Assembly (NCBI GenBank): GCA_944472135.2 | Contig: OX235270.1 | Location: forward strand, 78,687,168 to 78,751,167 | Direction: 5' to 3' | Length of the DNA: 64,000 nucleotides | From: Trichobilharzia regenti | Taxonomy: Eukaryota; Platyhelminthes; Trematoda; Strigeidida; Schistosomatidae | Part shown: positions 11,766-23,350 of the stretch, piece by piece | How positions within the stretch are numbered: position 1 is the stretch's first letter | Layout: the number at the start of each line of letters is the position of its first letter | The notes under the pieces: generated by a model | The model's database searches: none | What the model was told of the DNA's origin: nothing | The model's input: the letters and a program-made list of their open reading frames with translations, nothing else | Program-made: the position numbers and the translations under genes

Positions 11766-14700
11766 TTATTATATAGAAAACTTTTCATTTGAGAAATAAA
11801 TTATTTTTGAAAACATTTACCAAAAAATTCTTTTGTCACCGAGATATGAAAGTGAATTTTAATAGTTTTCTGTTAAAAGTTGAAAGTTTCGCTGAATTGG
11901 CAAAGTTAAACCATAAACTGTATCCTCAAACATGTGTTTCGTTTTACTAAAAGTCTCAAGTTCAAACTGTCTAGGGAATTAGTAACTGACTGAATAACTT
12001 TACCAAATCTGTAAGCAAGACAATGTTTACCACAACAATACGATATTTACCGACAACGCATGCTTTCATTCTTGTTCCAGTTAAATTTTAAATTTCGGAC
12101 AAAATAAAGAATAAAGTGTTTTTTGGTCAAAAAGTTAAAGGTAACAACTGTTGTTACTTATTACTTACTGAAACGTTGCATTCACTCTACTGAAATACCT
12201 CTGGAAAAGACAGGGAAAAGCACACAAAAGCCATAAATAAACTGAACAAAAGTAGTGATAAAATCGGTCATAAAATTTATCCATTGTTTTGAAGTCTTTT
12301 CAAATTCCTTACGGAAAGTACCTCACATGCTATTATTGTCTGATACAAAAATGTCACTATAACCATAGAATGGAAGGGAAAGCATACAAGCTACAGTGGA
12401 GAATTAATTCAGAATAACAGAAATGTCACGACGTATACTTAGTTTACATTTACTAATTCATTTATTTGTCCAATATCAGATGGCAGGAAATGTCACTGAA
12501 CTCAATATATTTAAGTTTAAAACCACGATTTTACAGGAATTTCAAAGGATGCAGTTGAGACTAACTCATTTTCTGAGAAGCCGCCCAGTTTATAATAGAC
12601 TATATTTGCTTCAGATGGTTTAAGACTAAATTTGAACTTTTTTCAGCCTTATTTATCCATAGGACTTGCAAGAATTTCGGTGTGACTGTATTATGTCTCC
12701 ATGTTTGATGACTATCATAACATCAGTCTTCGATGTGTTTCTGCATTCAGCAAATGTAATTATATAATAACCCGTTAAAAATGTCAGAGACTGATAGTTT
12801 TCTCCATTAACTATATAAGAATTTCTTCATATTTGTGGATGTAGAGACGAAGATTTCTGAAGTCACATTGTGCATTAGATGAATGGATAGGAAAATTGAC
12901 AGCTTTATGGGTTCTGAAGACAGAAATTTTATCGCTAATGTTTTAAATCATTTGTACAGTTAGCCGAACATTTGTAAAGTGAGATTTTATGCTTTATAAC
13001 AAAGAAAATTCATTGAAATCGTACTAGTGTTAACATCAGCGTTTTTACATGCATTCAATTTCATTTTATTGCATGTCTAAACTTATGATAAGAATAAACA
13101 GCTAATTCTGCTTAAATACTTCTAGTAACAATAATATACTTAAAGATGCAGATTCACATCAAATTACTTAAATGTCAGATGTCCAAAAACAATAAAAATA
13201 AAAACGTCTTACCAGTTATGTGACAGTAGTGATATAATATGCGATAATATCAACTTTGTAAAGATGAAGTGTGCAAAAAAGTTAGCAGTTGTTATCTGCT
13301 GTTTTTGTTATCGATGGAGCTGAAATGCAACACAGATGTTTCGCGCTTTAATATTAAATGTGACACGCATAACCACACGCCTAACGGTCATGCTATGTCT
13401 AAAATTATGGAGCATGCCTAGTGATGTAAACGGCGCGCGGGAATAAAATGAAACACCTAACAGAACTGAGGACGGAAATTATAGTAGTGGATGAATTATT
13501 AAGTAGCTAAATCAATGATTGCCAGTAAAAAAAATTGGAGCAGTATTCAAACCAACTGTGGCCAGACAACTCCGTGACATTGCATTAGCAGCAATAAGCA
13601 ATTTCGTGCGAATGAATTCTTATAGGCTACGTTCACATATTAATCATCAAAGCAAGGTTCTTAATGCTTTATCAGATTCTTGCTAGGAGAAGACAGCACC
13701 AGCGTAAAATTTAAATTAACTCACAACCAGTCCACATTAATGTAAACAAAGTTTGATGTCATAATATTACTCAGAAAAGCAGTCACTATGATGTAAATCT
13801 AATTCTCTGAAAGCTGACTTAATGAAATAACCAGCTCGCATGCCCTCTGCACTACACACAACATTGTGACTGTGTTTCAGTACAGTGTCACACATAAAAG
13901 TTTTATTGATCTTTTACCTGCTTGGTAGTATAAAGTGATTTGTGTGGGAAATCTATTGTAGGTATTACGTAGGAACATCAATGCTTTACACATAGCATAA
14001 ATTGATAAAATATTAGAAAATCAACCTTGTTCAATTTTTTATCCTGTAAACCCACAGCCTTATTGTTTAAACAAGAAATAAAAGGTTGAAATCTAGTCCA
14101 GTATGCGTTGTACATTTCAGCATCCTACATTTTCCGATAATGCAATTTTTTGATGATAAAATTGTTTTGGTAAATTTTGTGAATATTTCAGCTAAATTTT
14201 AGGAACAGTAACAGAAGCGAACTGATACTGTAGACTTTAAACAATCTCTTTTATTATGTTAGCCTTAATATCATCTGTTTATTTTACCTCCAGATATATT
14301 GATTGCATTTCCATACATATCAAAATTTCGGGTGAAGTGGTTGTGTCATATGCCCTCTGATGACGAAATGTGTAATGTTGTTGTTGTGTAATGTTCATCA
14401 ACCTTTATTATTTTCACTACTGATGGCATATGTGACTACGTATCAAATGACGGCTGTTCTGCTCAACATTTCGCTGTATCCCACTGCATACTATTATTGT
14501 ATTTCCCAGAAGAGAAGATATGAAAAGATCAATGCGAGCTATCTTAAGTATCTTTCCAACACTGGTATGTTGATGAGGATTCATATGGTAAGTGTTGTTG
14601 TGATGATATAGAGAATGTTGAATTATAGAGATGAAATGACTTATAGGCTCATGAATTAAAATCAGTGAAGGTAGACAGGACATATATTATCCATAGTATC

Positions 14701-16009
14701 TACATTCTTCTGCGAGTGAAAGAAGTAAGATTAAGGCGAAAAGAGAGTAGAACTGTTCATACCGAAGCATGACTGCAAATACGAAGTGATCAACACATAG
14801 TGAAGACAGTTTGCCTGGGATTCTGAGTCTTGAAGAAATCAATCCTTAAAGTTCATTTCTGATGAGGTTCAAAGTTGACCATAACGCTATTCATGCCTTC
14901 ACTCCACGTGAACTTGGGGATTCTAAAAGGTCTCAGTTATCCATTTAATAGCTCTCTTTTTCTCGACACTTAATTTGTTTCACTTCAGCATCATTCATTC
15001 TCTCTTCTTTTATTTTTTATGTAACGTTCACGTTTGTGACAATTTGAACTAACACACCTTTACCCGAAACGCTGATCTGCCTGTCAATAAATTGTTAATA
15101 GTATTTGACAATTTTATCAATAAAACAAAAGACCTAATTTTGAGTAAAAGAGCTACTCATCTGTTGAAGTTAAGTAAACTTAATTTTGTTGTAAACTTCA
15201 AAGTTGAAGATAACCTAACTCATCTAATCGGCAAATATAATTTCAAAAATTTTGGTGGGTTATTATAACAAACTGGGAGCTTCAAGTCTGTTTACAGGAA
15301 CTTCCAGATGGATCATTGCTTCTTAATACCTGCCACTAAAGTGCTTTATCTCTCAGACGGTCTTTGTTTCTCTTAGGTTGAAATGTGTCTTTATAGGTGC
15401 ATCACAACATTCATAACTTAAACACTTTATACTTAGCTCCTTTAGTTGTTGCTTTGGATTCATCTAAATGATATATCCTTTTATAACACAGATAAATATT
15501 CTAGTGATCATTATGTGTATTTATGGACCATATTTATGCTTAGATAATATAATAAATATTTAATAAACTCATTCACCATAACTGGAGCTTTACAAGTTCC
15601 TTTCATTATAATGGTTTTTGCACACAAACGAAGTGGACTGTAAAAATTTGACAGGTATAGAAAAGCCTTGAATTTCACTTGGTAAAATTACGTTTCGCGA
15701 AGTGAATTGATAGTGATACACATTTTAACAATCCTCATGTACAGATACCACTACCTTCAGTTGCGTTTACGGTTATTCCTAAATCGTTGGTTGCGAAATG
15801 ATGCTACTTAACTGCCTTTTAGAGATTTTCACTAGGTTTTTCAATTCTAATATCGTAATTAGGAACATTGAACAGGCTAAATGTGATTCACGACAATGTT
15901 GTCTTTTTACACCTGAATTTTTCGAAAGCGAATAGTGAAGTGAATAATAATCCGGCACGAAATGGGGGATGTTATGTACAAAGAAAAAGTTGTGAATCCA
16001 GGCAACTTC
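11766..16009. other. AT-rich intronic stretch, nothing recognised
   Basis: No retroelement domain, tRNA-like box or long coding frame was recognised over 4.2 kb. Frames at 12423-12623 and 14360-14683 have unremarkable composition, lack splice context and look like chance. Confidence 0.45.
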
Positions 16010-16262
16010 TTCCTATACCCAGTTATTAGCGAGCATCAGATTAGTTTTCAGGAGTGAGTTTATGGGGATTTGACTTGTTTCAAGCTTGATCATTTGAAGA
16101 ACCATTGAAAACCAGGTCCTGGGTTCTAACCTAGGTGAATGCGGACTACCAATGAACTCCAAACAAGGACAAAACAGCCATTCAGTACTCCCTATTTTTC
16201 AATGATTCTGCAACTGATATCAATCCGTGGTCAAAACTGAAAAAAAATCAAATCCCTAAAAA
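16010..16262 (+). mobile_element. SINE-C copy (hammerhead SINE), heavily decayed
   Basis: Box B survives as GGGTTCTAACCT (about 16118-16130). The ribozyme region (16143-16190) keeps the stem II flank and CAGTACTCCC but has lost the CTGANGA core. The end resembles the 401-bp monomer of 58974-61861 (TCTGCAACTGATATCA, AAATCCCTA). This is an old insertion. Confidence 0.55.
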
Positions 16263-16395
16263 TGTACTCTTGAAAATAAGGTTGAACTGCCAAATTAGAA
16301 GGACAGCATATTGGTACAAACTTACAATTATACCCTAAGGTATTCACTAGAAAAGACAAAATTCTATAAATCGTAACATTTCATAAGGTAATGTA

Positions 16396-16585
16396 ATTTT
16401 TTATTTTTGATTACAGCTTGATTCCATATTGTATTTTTAGTACAAGTATGGAATTTTCAGCATGGATATCGTCAGCCCAAATTTTCCAGGCCGACCATTG
16501 ATATCAGGTGTGCGTCGGCAGGGGATCGAACCTCGGACCATGTGCATGGTCGGCGATAGTCATAACCACTGTGCTGCCGACCCAC
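16396..16585 (-). mobile_element. SINE-D copy
   Basis: Minus-strand copy with a T-rich left end, the body CCATGCTGAAAATTCC read in reverse, and a tRNA-like head at the right (box B GGTTCGATCCC at about 16520-16530). Near full length. The 61-codon frame at 16508 is a chance frame across the head. Confidence 0.7.
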
Positions 16586-17315
16586 AATGAACGAATCGCG
16601 AAGACAAAACTTATACATCAATGTTTCCAAAAGCGAATGATATATCATGTAAAGTCAATGAAACCTCCATCTGCAAAATGTAAGTTACCTTAAGAATATC
16701 ACAGTCTTCTTTATTATAATAATACTCTAAGGCTTTATGACTGTCGACCCACGTTGAAAAGGTATGAAAAAACTTATTAAAATTTCGCCAAACACACCAA
16801 AATAGACGCTAATAATGTCTCCTAGAATAATACCAAAAAATTAAAAATGCCGCATATCACAAATACTCAACTGGTATTAGAAAAGTTCAGATTCGCATTA
16901 GTAATCCTACAGTTATCAGTTTTTATTATTTTATTATTTATTTTAGCCTACCGGATTGCCAGTGTCAAGCATTAACAAAGTTACTTTCACGGTAATACTC
17001 TCTAATCACTGAAAAGTACCATCTTGTATATTTTCTGCAGGTCGTTTATCTACAGATCTGGCACGAGTGTATAAACGAAGTAAAACAGAAAAAGTCTTCA
17101 GTAAGTTAAGTTGTCATGAAGAAGCTGTTCGGAATCGGCTGTAATTATGAAAGCTGAAATAAGGTTTTTTGAATTAGCCATCAGATCTTCACTAAACAAC
17201 AAATATGGTTCTAACTTAAAATTAATTCTTTCAATCCAAAATTTGTGTTAAATTTTATTAGCTAAATTGAGAAATAATAGGTTGCATGAATTTATTATGT
17301 CACATCTTACACAAT

Positions 17316-17640
17316 TTACCAATTTTCGTGTGTGTGTGGACACACATACATAGAGAGGAGTAATCGCGCTTTGCACGTGAGGATGGGAGAGCATAGCCCA
17401 AAATGGTTAGAAAAACAAATGAATTGTGACAAGCTAATAGATGCAGGTGTCAGACAACCAACTTCGTCTATAGCTAAACATCTAATCGAGATGAACCACA
17501 AGATTGATGTTAACTCAGCCTTTAAGGTCATCTATAAAAACGGTCAAGGGCATTTACTGAAATACACCCAGACTATAGCTTATATATGTCCAAACCAAGT
17601 TCACTTTTAACGGTTTGAAAAAATTTGGGCATTGGGTATA
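17316..17640 (+). pseudogene. PLE GIY-YIG endonuclease fragment
   Basis: A 92-codon frame at 17332-17610 reads CGHTYIERSNRALHVRMGEH, then SPKWLEKQ and SIAKHLIEMNHKIDVNSAF, matching the endonuclease of the PLE at 10107-10553. The second Gly of the YIG box is Glu (YIER), so the active site is damaged. Only the last domain is present, in keeping with 5' truncation. A snap-back palindrome follows directly. Confidence 0.7.
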
Positions 17641-17649
17641 TGATATTCA

Positions 17650-17738
17650 TTATAATAGACTTTTTTTTGTATTTCCCAATGAATGAAAAAACAAAACGAG
17701 ATTCATTCATTGGGAAATACAAAAAAAGTCTATTATAA
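17650..17738. repeat. Snap-back palindrome after the PLE fragment
   Basis: An arm of about 38 bp at 17650-17687 (TTATAATAGAC...CCCAATGAATGAA) recurs inverted at 17702-17738 with a 14-bp spacer; only the length of one T-run differs. It lies just 3' of the endonuclease fragment and could be an inverted duplication of the element's 3' end. Confidence 0.7.
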
Positions 17739-17763
17739 CGAGACTATAGCTATTCATAAACTT

Positions 17764-17920
17764 TATTTTTATTATTATTATTATTTTTTTGATTTACAGC
17801 TTGATTCCACACTGTATTTTTGGTACAAGTATGGAATTTTCAGCGTGGATATCGGTAGCCCAAATTTTGCAGGCAGACCATAGATATCAGGTGCGCGTCG
17901 GCGGAGGCTCGAACCCCCTT
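17764..17920 (-). mobile_element. SINE-D copy, head truncated
   Basis: T-rich left end (17764-17792), body and part of box B (complement of GTTCGAGCC), then an abrupt stop at about 17918. The tRNA 5' half is missing, as in ordinary 5' truncation of retroposed copies. It begins only 26 bp after the palindrome at 17650-17738. Confidence 0.65.
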
Positions 17921-19180
17921 TGTGTATTCAAAAACAGTTTGTTATTAATCTTAACATACCTTGGTAATCCTTATATGATTGGATTACCAAACGTTTCTGT
18001 TAATTATTCTTAATTGTTTTTTGTCACTTTGTTTAATTTAACTTTTCCATATATATTGACTTGACAAGTAAATGTGTGATCAGATTGTTCGAAATATATA
18101 GCGCAAATACATCACATTTTTCAGATAATCTCCGTCTTCTAATAACGCTATCAAAATTTATGAAAGGGACTAATTGTTTCAAATACATTCACAAATGCTT
18201 AAAGCATGATGGCAAAATTCCTTCAGTGTTTAATTAAATTCATCAAAGAATACTACAAGTTACCATGGTAACCCAATTACCAACACGGCACTAGATAATT
18301 TCTCACCACAGAGTTAGTGACTCAGATTAGTGGCTATCCTAAATTTCAGTAATCTCACTGTTGTTCTCGAACATGTGTGGCGTTCAAAAATCGATACTGA
18401 CAATAATTATAAGAAATGTGAAGAACCAGGTGGATGAATTTTCTTGGAAAAGCTAACGAAATAGGAAAAATGTTTAATACACCAAGAAGTCACATTTTAA
18501 TAACAAAAGATAAATTCATTGTACAGTGGATTTCTGGTGACAAATAACTTTTACATTTTGCTATCCTATTGCCAAAACTATACAACTTTGAAATCGAAAA
18601 CCTTATTGAACCATTTGCCTCTGCTTTATTTTGTTGATGATACAACTTTTAAATGTTTCTTTAAAAGTAAGCATTGCTCGAAAGTTCAATACTGGGAGGT
18701 TTTCATATATATCACACAGTTGTGTTTCTGTTGTTCGACAATAAATATCACAAATAACATCTAGACAACAGACAAATGTTACTCGATTTTTGGAATGGTT
18801 GCATTCAACATATGGCGTTTATTTTTATAGCAAGATATTAACTCAGATTAAATTGTACTATTAGCATATATAAATCTTTTTTTTTATCTGAAATAGTTGT
18901 TTAGTTATTCTCTACTAAATGCAGATAATGTTATTTTTTTGACGGAGTACGCTGTGAATTCAGCAGGGACACTTTTCTTCGATTTCGTTTATTCAAACTC
19001 ATGGAAGGTGAAACAAGCTGAAACAAAATGCAATGGATATTAGATGATTGATTAAGCGATATTAGTAAAAGCTATGGAGGAAATTCTGCCACCACTTGTA
19101 GTTTTCAGAGAAACATACCTTCATTTTCAATGAATTCAATGAATCTTGTGAAATTTTAACTTCTGTTCTTAATCTGAGAA
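17921..19180. other. AT-rich intronic stretch, nothing recognised
   Basis: No domain, tRNA-like box or convincing exon was seen. The frame at 18519-18764 has no recognisable motif. Confidence 0.45.
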
Positions 19181-19562
19181 TATAATATTTACTGTCGTTA
19201 CAATAAAGGCCAGTTAGTTATGCGGCGGATACATTTTTAACGTAGAATAACAGATTAGTTATGGGGTGTCAAAATAAATAGTCGTATTTGTGTGACAAAC
19301 GTGCTAGGGTGAAATCGGTTACCAAAATATTGTGAAACGGGAGACAATGGTGGTAGTTAATCATAACAGATTTGTAGAGTGTGGGGTAGGAAAATTGACA
19401 AATCAGTTCAAGGTTATAAAAGGCGCCAGGTGAGTGAGTGGCTAGTACAAAGTGGTCTGAGTTAAACAGGAGATAGTAAGACTGCAATGAAAGGTTCATA
19501 ATGAAATAACGAATATGTGAAATGAAACAGGTGGAGGCATATTTTGAGAAAAGAGATAATAT
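19181..19562 (-). repeat. Left inverted arm of the PLE fragment
   Basis: Reverse complement of 20049-20430 over 382 bp. It ends at AAGAGATAATAT, directly joined to the endonuclease reading IGRTIRQVHLR. It contains no coding of its own. Confidence 0.85.
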
Positions 19563-19866
19563 AGGGCGCACGATTAGGCAGGTTCATCTACGGGGTCGAG
19601 GACATTTACCAGCTTGCTTCAGCAGGGGGGGAATTAAGTGCATAAAAAGCTCGATCCTGTCACACTTGGTCGATACTGGACATCGTATCGATGTCAACAC
19701 AGCTTTCAGGGTTATATACCGAATTTCGAAGTCGTTATCACGTACAGTTCGCTTACGTCTCCTAAACATAGCTGAAGTTGTTGCAATAAAATCGACTAAA
19801 CCTGAACTTTGTATCCAAAAAGAACACGTCCAGACGCTGTTCCTAACGTGGCCAAACTTGGATTGA
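19563..19866 (+). pseudogene. PLE GIY-YIG endonuclease C-terminal part
   Basis: The peptide starts at IGRTIRQVHLR and reads SSILSHLVDTGHRIDVNTAF and STKPELCIQKEHVQTL to a TGA. The IGRT box and the C-terminal half match PLE endonucleases, but the upstream CxC...Y part is replaced by the inverted arm. The lineage differs from the copy at 17316-17640. Confidence 0.7.
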
Positions 19867-20048
19867 AGAGTTTTCTTCTCACCAATAATGCTCCTTCCCC
19901 TTAACCCTCTTGGTTTTTTTCCTTTGCTTACTATTACAAATATTATTATTACCACTATTATTATTCGTCATAATTTGTGCCCTTCATGCAAACATTCCCT
20001 CAATACTATCGAATTTTTCATTTATACTATCCGAAATTATTATTAGTG

Positions 20049-20430
20049 ATATTATCTCTTTTCTCAAAATATGCCTCCACCTGTTTCATTTCACATATTC
20101 GTTATTTCATTATGAACCTTTCATTGCAGTCTTACTATCTCCTGTTTAACTCAGACCACTTTGTACTAGCCACTCACTCACCTGGCGCCTTTTATAACCT
20201 TGAACTGATTTGTCAATTTTCCTACCCCACACTCTACAAATCTGTTATGATTAACTACCACCATTGTCTCCCGTTTCACAATATTTTGGTAACCGATTTC
20301 ACCCTAGCACGTTTGTCACACAAATACGACTATTTATTTTGACACCCCATAACTAATCTGTTATTCTACGTTAAAAATGTATCCGCCGCATAACTAACTG
20401 GCCTTTATTGTAACGACAACAAATATTATA
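20049..20430 (+). repeat. Right arm of the PLE fragment (3' end)
   Basis: Native-orientation copy of the 382-bp arm, continuous with the PLE 3' UTR (19867-20048). This shows the left arm is the inverted extra copy. Confidence 0.85.
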
Positions 20431-20871
20431 TTTTATAATTGTATAAACCTGAAGAGAAATTACTGAAAAGAATATTCTTCGTTCAGATTGACTTTTAATT
20501 CATAATATGGGAATATTTCACACCATTAAATCTTAATATGAGAAGTTGGAAAAGTGACTTTGCAGGTAAGAATACTGAACTGATACCTCACTGAATTAAC
20601 ATTAAGTTAGGCTGGTCAAATTTATCGTTCTAACAGTTGTGTAATTCGATCGCATAATACAACTGTAGTTGGTTGTCATCTCTGAGGTCAGTAGAAAAGG
20701 TGTAATGAAACATGATTACTTATTGAATTGAATTTTTTTTTTACTTTCCCGTCGATTGATTGGACCGAAGTGCTTGGTCTCAGGTTGACATGTCGGTTTC
20801 TTGTGCAGATGCTTCGACGATGTCTGGTCATTTAATCAGTATACAATTGGTGGATGGTGGCTAGCAGTGGA

Positions 20872-20916
20872 ATCCAGGATGCGCATTTCGTCCTATTTGG
20901 GGCTCGTCAGCTGGAT
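20872..20916 (-). ncRNA. Hammerhead ribozyme, Sm-alpha type (left arm)
   Basis: On the minus strand: stem I ATCCAG with CTGGAT, intact core CTGACGA, stem II GCCC/GGAC with loop CAAATA, GAAA, and a two-base-pair stem III with a GCGC loop before the AUC cleavage triplet. Stem II has one C-A mismatch where U-A is usual. Otherwise it has every conserved core base. Confidence 0.85.
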
Positions 20917-21012
20917 GTACCTGCATTTCTCAGTGAGTGATGGTGTTCCCACTATGGTCACTGGGTTCGAGCCTCGGTGGGAACATCATCACTCATTGAG
21001 AAATGCAGGTAC

Positions 21013-21057
21013 ATCCAGATGACGAGTCCCAAGTAGGACGAAATGCGCATCCTGGAT
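21013..21057 (+). ncRNA. Hammerhead ribozyme, Sm-alpha type (right arm), C3 mutated
   Basis: Stem I ATCCAG/CTGGAT and stem II GTCC/GGAC are perfect, GAAA and the AUC triplet are present, but the core reads ATGACGA. C3 normally pairs with G8 in the active site, so this copy should be inactive. It complements the left copy, whose core is intact but stem II is weakened. Confidence 0.8.
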
Positions 21058-21920
21058 TCCACTGCTAGCCACCATCCACCAATTGTAAACATGATTACTG
21101 ACCGAAAGAGTGAAAACATATGATTAAATCAACCAACATTTATGCACAAAAGCTGCGGTTGAGAAAAACATAACGAAATTGCCGTTATAGAAGGCGGTGA
21201 AATAAGGTCTTCCAGTAGTTTGTGAAATCTAGCCGGTGTTCACTCGAGTATCCTTTAGTTTGATATATTACCGCTTGCAATGAAGTAATTATCCTATAAT
21301 TATTAGTGATTTTCAATCTAAAATTTAATATGAGTCACCATCGTAATTTAGACTACAGCTTAGTGCCTGGTATAAAACCCCTATGGCTACATATTTGAAT
21401 TAAGCTACTTTTTTCCGGCAAATTGGCGCTTCTATAGTTATATACATGCACTTGACATGAATTAGGCTATATGATGAAAGGACGCCACGCTGTATAATTA
21501 GTACTCAGTGTTTAATGCATAATGTATTTCCGTCAGTTGTAAACACTATACAAATGTCCAGCTACCAGTTGCTTTTTACAAACAACTTTATAGAAACTTT
21601 CATCTTTATCGGCAGAGTAATTATTCAGACTTAACTTATGAAAAAATTATGCTACCGGATGTATTTTATCACATAATAAATAAGCAAATTGTTGCAATAT
21701 TTGTTAGATTTTAAATATCATTTACACCTCATTACCTATTCTTTTATGGCATATTTTCCCCTGTTTCCACCCTATGGTATTAGTCAAGTGATTTACAATC
21801 TTTGTCCATCCTAACATTTTACTTAATTACTGTCACTTTACCATCAGATTAAGAAGACTGCATGTTCAGTATTTATGGTGTTCTATAATACTAGCAGATA
21901 AAACTAGTCATTGTATCATT

Positions 21921-22070
21921 CTTCATATTCTAGTAACTTCAAATATGAGGTTAGAAATATAGATGAGTTGTTTTCTCACAGTTTGCCAAGTTATGAGTAG
22001 ATTTGTGTTTACAAATTGTAGACCTCATGCAATCTCTCAATTTCCCCTTCAATCGATCACAATGTACAAC
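21921..22070 (+). repeat. Inverted dispersed repeat, copy 1
   Basis: About 150 bp recur inverted at 25413-25562 with only a few differences. The family is not recognised and carries no coding. The pair brackets exon 1 of the TMEM26-like gene. Confidence 0.75.
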
Positions 22071-22769
22071 GAAGTAAAATATCTTAAATAGTCTATATCT
22101 CTTATTGTCATGACATTCATGAAAAATTAATTTTGTCCTGATAAAAACAACACAAGAGTATAATAATATAGCATTGTTTATGAATTCTTGCCATGTGCAA
22201 AGACGGAAAATTTATCAAAACTCTTCCCTTCATTTTACTGAAGACACGCAGAGCATTAACAGTCCGAACTCGAAACCCTATTGTCAATTAAAATACTTAA
22301 TAACTCTGAAGTATGCGTTTCATTCTTCTTATAGTTTGTACAGTTTGTTAAGAAGTTATCTGGTTAATGACAAATAATTTCGCGTCTTAGTATATTGATA
22401 AATTCTTGCCACCCTCTCCCTATTAGTATTCTACGGAATTCTATGCTGACTGTCATTCATAAATCTCGCCTCACGATTGAGAAAAATCTAATCTCTGTAG
22501 TAGGAACAGCAACTATGGTCGCTGAACGTCGTTTGACTATTTCTTCCTCCTAGAAGAAACATCCAGCCCTTAAATGAAAGAAATGTGGACAGGCTTTGGG
22601 AAACTAAGGGATACTGAAACACTGCCTTACGATTTTTGTCATTCTCATTCAGAACAATAGCTTAAGCATCACCTTCTTATTTATTATAATCAAAAAGGAT
22701 GACTTCCATACATAAAAATTAAAATGTAATAATTTCATGAATAAAATGTAAGAGAAATGCGAAACTCAC

Positions 22770-23350
22770 CATTTTGAAATTGTTGGTGCTACGGATTTGC
22801 CAGAAATGTATGAATTAATAGCAATAATTAAGTCAATAAGAAGAGGTAGAATTGTCAATGCTAAGAACCAAAATCTTCTGTCTTCTTTCTCCCTGACAAC
22901 AGTTACAATAGCAGTACATGTAAAGCATATAAATCCAATGCGCACAATTATAGCTCTGAAAGCAATAACCAGATGTACAAAGGTAATCCAACTTTTCCAA
23001 CAGTATTTACCATATTTATGTGTTCGCCAAGATGGAATTTTAGCTGATTTTGAAAAGGTAAGGCTTGTTGTTCCACTTTTACTATTAGATCGAATCCTTG
23101 GAGATTTCGGTCTTTGCACTGATGAGATACTGAGCGAAGAATTGGATGGTTTCATTTCTGCATAGGGATTAACAGGATTTTCAGGACAATTTAGAGATCC
23201 AGTGGTTCTGTTGGATTTCCCAGAAGGACAGCCGAAGTCATTTGTTCTTTCAGTCGTATCAGCAGAGTTACAGGATATATTTTCGGACATTTGATGTTCT
23301 TTGGCAATTGGTGTTGCAGGACAAACTTCAATAACACACGAAGGTTGCAT
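22770..23350 (-). CDS. TMEM26: TMEM26-like multipass membrane protein, exon 1
   Basis: This 581-nt exon encodes residues 1-193 plus two bases of the Trp-194 codon and ends at a GTGAGT donor (GT at 22769-22768). The ATG at 23350 follows an in-frame TGA about 30 nt upstream; an upstream 5' UTR exon ending at a GACAG is possible. Residues 1-115 are a hydrophilic Ser/Asn-rich N-terminus that vertebrate TMEM26 lacks. Residues about 122-152 and 160-182 are hydrophobic helices around VVREKEDRRFWFLALTILP, matching VTEVKKEPRYWLLALLNL of the family. The last residues ISKW lead into WFS across the splice. TMEM26 is a poorly characterised membrane protein; no enzymatic role is claimed. Exons 2 and 3 are at 4496-4310 and 2816-2688. 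Confidence 0.85.

Larger units (their letters stand above)
19181..20430 (+). mobile_element. PLE fragment with 382-bp inverted arms
   Basis: The plus-strand part runs from a 5'-truncated GIY-YIG endonuclease (19563-19866) through a 3' UTR to an end at about 20430. The last 382 bp recur inverted at the left (19181-19562), so both outer ends are the element's 3' end. The arms look identical apart from a 2-bp difference close to the tips; the frame in 19269-19571 (minus) is the same as the second half of 19977-20342 (plus). Flanking AATATAATATT and AATATTATATT may be an 11-bp target duplication with one mismatch, but the region is quasi-palindromic. PLEs are known to occur with inverted or partial terminal copies. 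Confidence 0.75.
20708..21099 (-). mobile_element. Sm-alpha-like hammerhead SINE inserted as inverted dimer
   Basis: A 13-bp direct repeat AAACATGATTACT (20708-20720 and 21087-21099) flanks a 366-bp insert (20721-21086). The insert is a minus-strand SINE with its tail at the left, joined head to head to a 5'-truncated plus-strand copy. The two share 108-bp inverted arms (20844-20951 and 20978-21085). The 26-bp loop holds a box-B-like GGGTTCGAGCC. Each arm has a hammerhead ribozyme of the Sm-alpha type. The frame at 20801-21022 is an artefact of the palindrome. Confidence 0.85.
4497..22769 (-). other. Intron 1 of the TMEM26-like gene (18.3 kb)
   Basis: Bounded by a GTGAGT donor at 22769 and a TTTTAG acceptor at 4498-4497. 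It is loaded with insertions in both orientations: SINEs, two PLE fragments, an RTE fragment, the PLE with inverted arms and an inverted hammerhead-SINE pair. Stretches with nothing recognisable are 4497-6264, 6448-7264, 8357-9289, 11766-16009, 16586-17315, 17921-19180 and 21100-21920. Long introns swollen by retroelements are common in schistosomes. Confidence 0.75.

Noticed and set aside
14360..14683. Overlapping ORFs on both strands as a gene
   Set aside because: No recognisable family, no splice context and complementary frames of similar length suggest chance.
19269..20342. Duplicated small gene (identical 54-residue peptides on opposite strands)
   Set aside because: The identity comes from the 382-bp inverted arms of the PLE insertion; no start, splice or protein evidence exists.
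20801..21022. 73-codon ORF as a gene
   Set aside because: It lies across the inverted ribozyme palindrome and its borders follow the repeat.
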